Assembly: GCA_025529335.1 (NCBI GenBank)
Contig: JAMYHX010000594.1
Location: forward strand, 1-23,235
From: Rhizopus sp. PT2906
Taxonomy: Eukaryota > Mucoromycota > Mucoromycetes > Mucorales > Rhizopodaceae
Length of the DNA: 23,235 nt
Direction of reading: 5' to 3'
Positions 17,863 through 23,235 of the stretch are shown here, one piece after another. How positions within the stretch are numbered: position 1 is the first letter of the stretch; every line of letters starts with the position of its first letter. Under the pieces are notes generated by a model that did no database searches, was not told the DNA's origin, and saw only the letters and a list, made by a program, of their open reading frames with translations. The position numbers were made by a program, and so were the translations under genes.

Positions 17863-19050
17863 CTACATAATGGCACCATCCAGGGGTGAATCGTTGTTAT
17901 GAAGATTTTCATTTTGGGTGCCTAGCCTTGGGATCTTCACATAAGCGTCAGTACCATAACCCTCCATTGTGACCAATTGTAGACTTCCACCCCAATATTC
18001 AGCATATACTTTACTCATAGGTAGGCCGATGCCCAACCGAATAGTAAGATTTTTCTCTTGTTCAGTCAATTTTGCTTCTAGTTGTTCTACTTGCTCCATA
18101 TTCTTATGATTTCCATAAGACCAAATGTTGGCAAATCTATTTTTGGCCAATCCTCCTCCCTCATCTGATATACGAAAGAGAATATCAGTCTCATTTGAGC
18201 AATATGTCACTCTAATCGTTTTCTTTTGGTTCAAGATGGTATGTCGCATAGCATTTGACAATAACTGATAAAGAATATATTCGATATGATCTGACACATA
18301 TGTAAATTCGGTATCTTGGCCATTAAACACTACCTCAGGTAGATCTTGTTTGTTGTTCACGAGCCTCACTTTTACCGCATGATCTTGCACTAACTGGACA
18401 CATTTGGAGAGGGTATCGTAGGACGAGCATCGGTTAAAGATGGATTTTTTCTTTCCCGATAATACCAAATGATGTTCTGTAATCACGCGCCTTGAAATGC
18501 GTGATCTGAGGGTAGCATCCATAAATCGATCTAGCCTATCCATGGGCATGACAGATTGATAATTTTCCTCACATTCATGAAGACCCTTGGCTAGTTCTGG
18601 GATGACGACTTGATGAGCATCAAGCGAACTTTGAAGTACTTGACAAAACACATCATTCTCTTCTCGGCTCTGGATTTCGGGTATTTTACGTATCCTATCA
18701 AATGCTTGCCAATAGAGGTCATAGACACACTGGATATGAGGGTTTGTGCCCATGATATATGGTAATTTTTGAAATTCTCGTATACGATGAGCGATTCGAA
18801 TTGGAAGCTCTTGACGCACATAGTTGGCCGATTTGAGTAATCTTTCAGTATTACAATGTCTTTCATAAAATATGAGCTGTCGTAGGGTTAAAGGTGTTGG
18901 GCTTCGCCCAAGATAATTGTCTAGTATCTTGTTCATATAAAAATGCTGGTTATCGTTTGTGGGTGAAGCATGCTGGATCGTAGGCCGATGACACACTGCT
19001 AAACTTGAATAATATCGACTCTTTGATGTAGCTTCTTTCAGTAGACGCAT
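17863..19050 (-). CDS. Mitochondrial 2-oxoacid dehydrogenase kinase (BCKDK/PDK family)
   Basis: Kinase of the GHKL fold that inactivates a mitochondrial dehydrogenase complex by phosphorylating its E1 subunit. Single exon, 395 aa. The N-terminus (MRLLKEATSKSRYYSSLAV) is basic and fits a mitochondrial presequence. The N-terminal helical domain has LLKSANYVRQELPIRIAHRI and LPYIMGTNPHI, closer to branched-chain kinases than to pyruvate dehydrogenase kinases. SRISRRVITEHHLVL is family-typical. ATP-site motifs: N box LLSNAMRHT, G1 ISDEGGGL, G2 RLGIGLPMSKVYAEYWGG. The residue four before the N-box Asn, Glu in characterised PDK/BCKDK enzymes, is Gln262 here. It could be a Pkp1-like pyruvate dehydrogenase kinase instead; substrate not certain. 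Confidence 0.9.
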   Translation of the reverse strand: MRLLKEATSKSRYYSSLAVCHRPTIQHASPTNDNQHFYMNKILDNYLGRSPTPLTLRQLIFYERHCNTERLLKSANYVRQELPIRIAHRIREFQKLPYIMGTNPHIQCVYDLYWQAFDRIRKIPEIQSREENDVFCQVLQSSLDAHQVVIPELAKGLHECEENYQSVMPMDRLDRFMDATLRSRISRRVITEHHLVLSGKKKSIFNRCSSYDTLSKCVQLVQDHAVKVRLVNNKQDLPEVVFNGQDTEFTYVSDHIEYILYQLLSNAMRHTILNQKKTIRVTYCSNETDILFRISDEGGGLAKNRFANIWSYGNHKNMEQVEQLEAKLTEQEKNLTIRLGIGLPMSKVYAEYWGGSLQLVTMEGYGTDAYVKIPRLGTQNENLHNNDSPLDGAIM

Positions 19051-19368
19051 TATTACGGCCTATGTTTACAAAAAGAAAAAAAAAAGAAAAGAAAAAGTAT
19101 AGGTTTAGCATAGGTCAGAAATAAGTATGACTCAAAGATATATTGATTGGCTAATCTGAGAATTAATTGTAATGCAACGCTCTTGAAAGTAAAGAGTAAA
19201 TCACATGGCATATCGCTTTTACTTGCAGGAAGATCCTTTACCTTTTTCAGGGGGAGGCAAATAGAATATGTGGTGATGGTTTGAACTGATCAAAGTAAGG
19301 TCATATTTAGATAACCAACAAAAGGAAAACACATTTACAAATGCTTTTATTAAGTATATTTACAAGTA
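19051..19368. other. Intergenic region upstream of the kinase gene
   Basis: A purine-rich run (A/G, 19072-19098) just before the kinase start is a pyrimidine tract on the coding strand, typical of these promoters. Nothing else was recognised. Confidence 0.4.
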
Positions 19369-20298
19369 TTAATATGGATAATAGCTGGGAGGAGGATATA
19401 CATACTTTTGATTTACTTCCTCTGCTGTCAACCGCTTTGTTACAAATGAGATTTCCCGAATAGCCTTTGGTGAATACTGGTTTGGATACTGTCGTCCCAT
19501 TGATTTAAATTTACGAACATGAATACTCATGCATAATATCAAAATAAATGGAAGGTAAACAAGTAGACTCTCGATCAGGATCCAAGCCGCTAGTGGATAT
19601 CCAAAGGCTCCATAGTGTATCCATGCCAATATACACGTGCCTGCAAGTGCCATGGAGAACAAGACTGGCACGCAGCGTAAAAAGAGTGTATCGTCTCTGT
19701 TTTGACGAATAGTGCTGGATGCTGAGCTATTCCATATCACAATGCAGTTCGTACTTGAAAGTATAAATAGTATGGTTATACAGATGGCCATACCCAAATC
19801 TCGTGTCTTGACCGAAGACATACGAAACGCCAATAGTTGTAAAATGATACAACAGAGCACAACCAAAGCGTAAATAATCAGAATCGTGATGCTCGTCCAA
19901 TAATTCCACGGATGAAGAGACTGTTTGCGTTGTCTTACCGGGAACCCTTCCTGCTTTTCAGAATCACGTAGGTAGATGCTACGCCATCGTTCTCGATTAT
20001 TAAGGGCAGTAGCAACTTGTCGGATAAACAAGATCTGAGCTTCCATGATGCCAAGGAATACGAGCAATGAAATCACGGGTAGGATGTTCAATGCAAGACT
20101 TTTGCTCGCCCATGTCTCTGCTAGTATGTAATTGTAATGTGCACTAAGCATGACAATCAGTGCAATGCTTGTCAGTATGCTAAAAAGAACAAAGGGTAGT
20201 AGTAACACATGGTGGCGGCTACGAATGACAAGAGCCAACGAAAGCGCCGTAAAGAATATTGCATAAATCACCCAAGCAACTTCTTGTGCAGTCAACAT
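19369..20298 (-). CDS. Seven-transmembrane protein with C-terminal PPxY motif, possible receptor
   Basis: Single exon of 309 aa from the ATG at 20296-20298; the frame extends 30 codons further only by non-ATG starts. Seven hydrophobic helices are visible: VAWVIYAIFFTALSLALVI, LLLPFVLFSILTSIALIVML, LPVISLLVFLGIMEAQILFI, ITILIIYALVVLCCIILQLL, MAICITILFILSSTNCIVIW, VPVLFSMALAGTCILAW and LAAWILIESLLVYLPFILIL. A charged loop of about 45 residues lies between helices 3 and 4. The cytosolic tail ends YPPPSYYPY with a PPSY motif. The layout suits a GPCR-like or other 7-TM sensor, but no family signature is evident. A tail PPxY could recruit a Nedd4/Rsp5 ligase for turnover (inference). Confidence 0.75.
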   Translation of the reverse strand: MLTAQEVAWVIYAIFFTALSLALVIRSRHHVLLLPFVLFSILTSIALIVMLSAHYNYILAETWASKSLALNILPVISLLVFLGIMEAQILFIRQVATALNNRERWRSIYLRDSEKQEGFPVRQRKQSLHPWNYWTSITILIIYALVVLCCIILQLLAFRMSSVKTRDLGMAICITILFILSSTNCIVIWNSSASSTIRQNRDDTLFLRCVPVLFSMALAGTCILAWIHYGAFGYPLAAWILIESLLVYLPFILILCMSIHVRKFKSMGRQYPNQYSPKAIREISFVTKRLTAEEVNQKYVYPPPSYYPY

Positions 20299-20670
20299 AG
20301 TGTAAGAGAAAAAAAAAAGAAGGAGAGAAAAAGGAAACGCTTTACTTAAATAATAGACTGAAAAGAAGAGAAGGCAAACTAAAAACAAACTTCTATATTA
20401 AATTTGGTTAAAACAATGATATCGGCCAAGCCTATGTTTTTTCCTTTTATAGTGAAAGTGCTTAGTTCTATTTTTAAATCAAGTGATACGAGTGTAGCTT
20501 GTTTCTATTTTTTACTTTGTCTTTTGCTTGACAGCTTGGCAATGGTCAAGTTGATAACAAGGTTCACTAATATCTATGGCATCATTAAACACTAATAAAT
20601 AGGATGATCAAATAATAAAAGAACTTTATTATTCTTGCATTTCGGAATGAATGCCTGCAATTTGTAGTTT
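20299..20670. other. Intergenic region between two minus-strand genes
   Basis: Contains the pyrimidine-rich leader of the 7-TM gene on the minus strand (20308-20335) and AT-rich DNA with possible polyadenylation signals for the next gene (AATAAA on the minus strand near 20630). A 63-codon plus-strand ORF (20404-20595) is hydrophobic but has no further support. Confidence 0.35.
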
Positions 20671-22242
20671 TTATGCCGAGTAAGCTGGAGGATGCTCATG
20701 AAAGGTGTATGAAGGTAAATCATGATTATGCACAATGGGGGTTGAATTTGTATTTACACATGAAGTGATGTCTGGAGTTACTCTGGAATGATTCATATCA
20801 TCTAAATCATCTGTATGACTGCTACTATCACTGCTACTGCTCACACTATGACTATTAGGCTCAATCATAGCATACTCAGGTAATGCTGTTCCTTCGCCTG
20901 CTGATATTTCTAATACATCATCTACCGTTACCCGCTCGCTTGCTCCCGATGCCACCGCAGCTCTGGCAGCTCTCGATCCCATCCTGAGCATAGAAATTTC
21001 TCTATTTAGATTATCATTCAGCAAACAGCCGTTGGCTCGTAAGTAAGCTTCGAGTGTGATGATCTGATGATCAATCCACTCGATCACCCGTTGTTCATAA
21101 TGATATTTTGCACTTGCTAATTGATTCTCATAGCCATGTAACCGAGGATTGACCTGTGTTCTCAGAATGGTCTCCACCTTGAGTCTGTATCCACGGTAGT
21201 TTGTCAAAAGAATGACTACATTTGTTTCATTCTTTTGTATCGGACTCGAGGGAATATTGGGAACATCAGGGCATATAGATGCTGCCTCTGCAACAAGTTG
21301 ATAAGACCTTTGGGCAATGGTGTCAGCTTGTTTGATAGTATCGACCATCAAAACGGGTCGTTTGCCAAGTATGGACGAACTGCTATTATTTCCCTTGTTA
21401 TTTTTAGATGCAATAGCTTGTCTGTCCATAAACGAAGCAGCCCCCGGTAAGGAACGCATGGCAGATTCTATAAGTTCTCTTGCTTCATAAAGTTTTGCTT
21501 GAGCTATCTTGTATACCTCAATGTTTTTTTTGATCTATAATACAAATGGTCAATTTACTGAGTAACAAGGACACAATTTAATGTGTTTTTTACATTCGGT
21601 ATATCTGCAGCTAATTGTTCGACATCACGTTTCAGATGCTGACCAAAGATAAAAGTAGCATCTTCTGGATCTTCAATAATGATCTAATAAAGATGTATTA
21701 GAATTTAGATATTTATAAAGGATCAACTACTCTACTTGATCATATAGCAAATGCAGCTCATCACATAAGCGATCTAACTTTTTCTTTTCTATATTCAAGT
21801 CTTGTAGCTAAAAATCATATATTAGTGAGTGGTTAAATGACGTATATTTGCATAAATATACCACTTCTTTTGCTTGCTGCATCTCAAATCGCAATTTTTG
21901 TATTGCATTATCATAAAACCGAACAGATTCTATAATATTACTATAGGATTTCCCATGCAGTGTAGTATTATCATCCTTATTGAATAATCTATTATTGATT
22001 GAACATGACTGACTATCTTGTCTTTGCTGATATTCTTTACTATAAACTCATGTTATTCACTATTGTTATCTTTATTTTTATGCTTACAGTTCATTTTCAG
22101 ATAATACTTTTAGATGTGTCTGTTTTTCCAATTTCTTTTTCAAACTTTCATAGTATTTAGAGTGAGAAGGTAAGGACTCTCTGACCCATTGTAATCGTGT
22201 GATGTCTTTGACTAATTGAACAAAACGATCTTGGTAATCCAT
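20671..22242 (-). CDS. Coiled-coil protein with LPxY/PPxY motifs, unknown function
   Basis: Five exons: 22242-22088, 22039-21862, 21807-21736, 21683-21594, 21534-20671; introns 48-59 bp; 452 aa; the exon sum keeps frame. Residues 1-180 are largely helical and charged with coiled-coil stretches (YYESLKKKLEKQ, LNIEKKKLDRLCDEL). A second helical block follows residue 250 (YHYEQRVIEWIDHQIITLEAYL). The C-terminal 100 residues are Ser-rich and disordered and contain LPEY, LPSY (438-441) and PPAY (447-450), possible ligands of WW domains. No catalytic motif, signal peptide or membrane segment is visible. I do not recognise the family. An adaptor for ubiquitin ligase recruitment or trafficking is a guess from the motifs only. 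Confidence 0.8.
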
Positions 22243-22421
22243 TCAACTGAATTATAAAAGAAAAAAGAAAAGAAAAGAATAGAATAAAATTAACAAACCA
22301 ATGATTTATAATAATGTGATGGGTTTCATCCAATTATTTTCTGTCTCTCACATCAGGTTTGTCTCCTTTACATGTCCTTCATTTAATATTTAAAAGACGA
22401 GATGCAGATACATGATTACTT

Positions 22422-22574
22422 ATGGGTTTTATTCGAATAGTCTGCTTACTTTTATTTGCTTCCATGTACAGTTCATTGCCACCTCCTGTCGACTTGGGCT
22501 TGGATGTTCTCAAAGTAGCCAACGATCACATGCATGACGTTAAACAAAAGGCTCCAACCATTGTTTACGATTAA
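22422..22574 (+). CDS. Putative small secreted peptide, 50 aa
   Basis: ATG at 22422, TAA at 22572-22574. The first 15-18 residues (MGFIRIVCLLLFASMYSS) form a basic-then-hydrophobic signal-peptide-like segment, followed by a short mature part (LPPPVDLGLDVLKVANDHMH and on to VYD). A TATTTAAA at 22387-22394 could be a TATA box, and AATAAA at about 22607 lies 33 bp after the stop. Two upstream ATGs (22402, 22412) open short competing frames. An acceptor-like TGTACAG in the coding part means a spliced form is also possible. I know no homologue. Confidence 0.4.
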   Translation: MGFIRIVCLLLFASMYSSLPPPVDLGLDVLKVANDHMHDVKQKAPTIVYD

Positions 22575-22619
22575 CATGGTTATTGTTTATGTACCTCTCC
22601 TGCATCAATAAAACCCCAC

Positions 22620-22620
<1 letters not shown>

Positions 22621-22651
<31 letters not shown>
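22621..22651. repeat. Poly(T) tract of 31 bases
   Basis: Uninterrupted T31 about 15 bp beyond the AATAAA that follows the small plus-strand ORF. It could be a simple homopolymer or the poly(A) tail remnant of a minus-strand retroinsertion; no target duplication was found. Positions 22652-22884 show nothing coding. Confidence 0.9.
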
Positions 22652-22654
<3 letters not shown>

Positions 22655-22884
22655 TTTCCATACTTTTCGGTATTAACAAGGTCTTCTCATCAATTGATGT
22701 GATTGACATTATGGAACTTTTCTTAATAGTCATGTTCATACTTGTTACTTTGTTCTAATAATACGGTTCTGTTTCCATGACAATAGATGGGCAGTAACCA
22801 TTTTATAAATATATATTATGTCAAAAAGGTAATAGGGATAATGACTATGCATTACATTTAGCCAATCTAAAATGGCCCAGTCTA

Positions 22885-23235
22885 CTAGTGATCATTATCA
22901 TCATCAACTTCCATAGACTCTTCTTCATTTAAGAATCCTTGCATCTCTTCATCTTCTTCCAATTTTACTTCAGCAATCGCCTCTTTGGCTAGCTTGTACA
23001 CATACGCTATAACAGCAAAGGATATAATTGAGCCAACAATGCCTGCTGCGAATTTTATCTTTTCTGCCGTCTTTTGCTCTTCAGTCATATCTTCATCTCC
23101 ATCCTCACCCAGGATATGCTTTGCAAATGATGTAAGATTCGCTCCTATATAGATATGTAATGCAATTTTTAATAGTGAGAGAGCTGTGCCGGCAACAAAG
23201 TGTGAAAACGGAATATCAGTTGCTGCGAACAAAAA
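22885..23235 (-). CDS. TVP38: Tvp38/TMEM64-family membrane protein, C-terminal part
   Basis: Partial: the frame is open to the window edge, so the N-terminal part lies beyond 23235. About 116 residues are seen. FAATDIPFSHFVAGTALSLL and KIALHIYIGANLTSF match the conserved C-terminal half of the SNARE-associated/DedA domain of Tvp38 and TMEM64, which sit in Golgi and ER membranes and act in lipid scrambling and vesicle traffic. A further helix (AAGIVGSIISFAVIAYVYKL) and an acidic cytosolic tail (EEDEEMQGF...DDDNDH) follow. No intron is needed in the visible part. Assignment rests on this short piece. Confidence 0.75.
   Translation of the reverse strand, partial: FLFAATDIPFSHFVAGTALSLLKIALHIYIGANLTSFAKHILGEDGDEDMTEEQKTAEKIKFAAGIVGSIISFAVIAYVYKLAKEAIAEVKLEEDEEMQGFLNEEESMEVDDDNDH

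Noticed and set aside
20404..20595. 63-codon hydrophobic plus-strand ORF
   Set aside because: AT-rich intergenic DNA readily gives hydrophobic frames; no promoter or homologue was recognised.
22621..22651. T31 tract as a sign of telomere or retroposon
   Set aside because: No telomeric TTAGGG-type repeats, no target duplication and no adjacent retroposon body.
1..23235. CRISPR arrays, rRNA genes, bacterial operons
   Set aside because: No regularly spaced repeats, no rRNA-like stretches; introns and gene content are eukaryotic.

Overview
The window looks like nuclear DNA of an early-diverging filamentous fungus, most probably Mucoromycota (Mucorales). The signs are AT-rich spacers, compact genes with short GT-AG introns (mostly 45-75 bp), fungal versions of housekeeping proteins, and a Tc1/mariner element whose transposase and passenger frame resemble what I associate with Mucoralean genomes. 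No species can be named from sequence alone.

Layout. Positions 1-3696 are gene-poor: one clear tRNA-Leu(UAA) at 576-659, two diverged LTR-like segments in direct orientation, hairpins and decayed ORFs. A membrane-anchored low-complexity protein follows at 3697-5025 (-). Positions 5094-8729 hold a complete-length but inactivated Tc1/mariner (DD34E) transposon flanked by TA. It carries a broken transposase, a broken passenger gene of about 488 codons, terminal inverted repeats built from GTGAC/GGAC boxes about 21 bp apart, and a nested 459-bp MITE-like insertion that splits its right inverted repeat.

From 8742 to the end is a dense block of ordinary genes. They are a class I cyclic-nucleotide phosphodiesterase (-), a malic enzyme (-), a PR/SET-domain protein (+, divergent from malic enzyme), an Eaf3/MRG15 chromatin protein (-, convergent with SET), the mitochondrial ATPase inhibitor IF1 (+, divergent from EAF3), ribosomal protein eL18 (-), a mitochondrial BCKDK/PDK-type kinase (-), a seven-TM protein (-), a coiled-coil protein with PPxY-type motifs (-), a tiny putative secreted peptide (+), and the C-terminal end of a Tvp38/TMEM64-type membrane protein (-, cut by the window edge). 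Intron/exon structures were worked out by hand from reading frame and splice sites; the summed exon lengths keep frame for every multi-exon gene.

Themes. Several genes touch energy and carbon metabolism (malic enzyme, IF1, BCKDK/PDK kinase) and signalling (PDE, 7-TM protein). Two encode chromatin proteins (SET, Eaf3). Three minus-strand genes of unknown function carry PPxY or LPxY motifs, the kind recognised by Nedd4/Rsp5 WW domains. The most unusual item is the composite Tc1 element. Its passenger frame is a single open frame broken only by three in-frame stops, and it contains a possible nuclease-like motif. The element landed in what was a spacer of only about 78 bp between two tandem genes.
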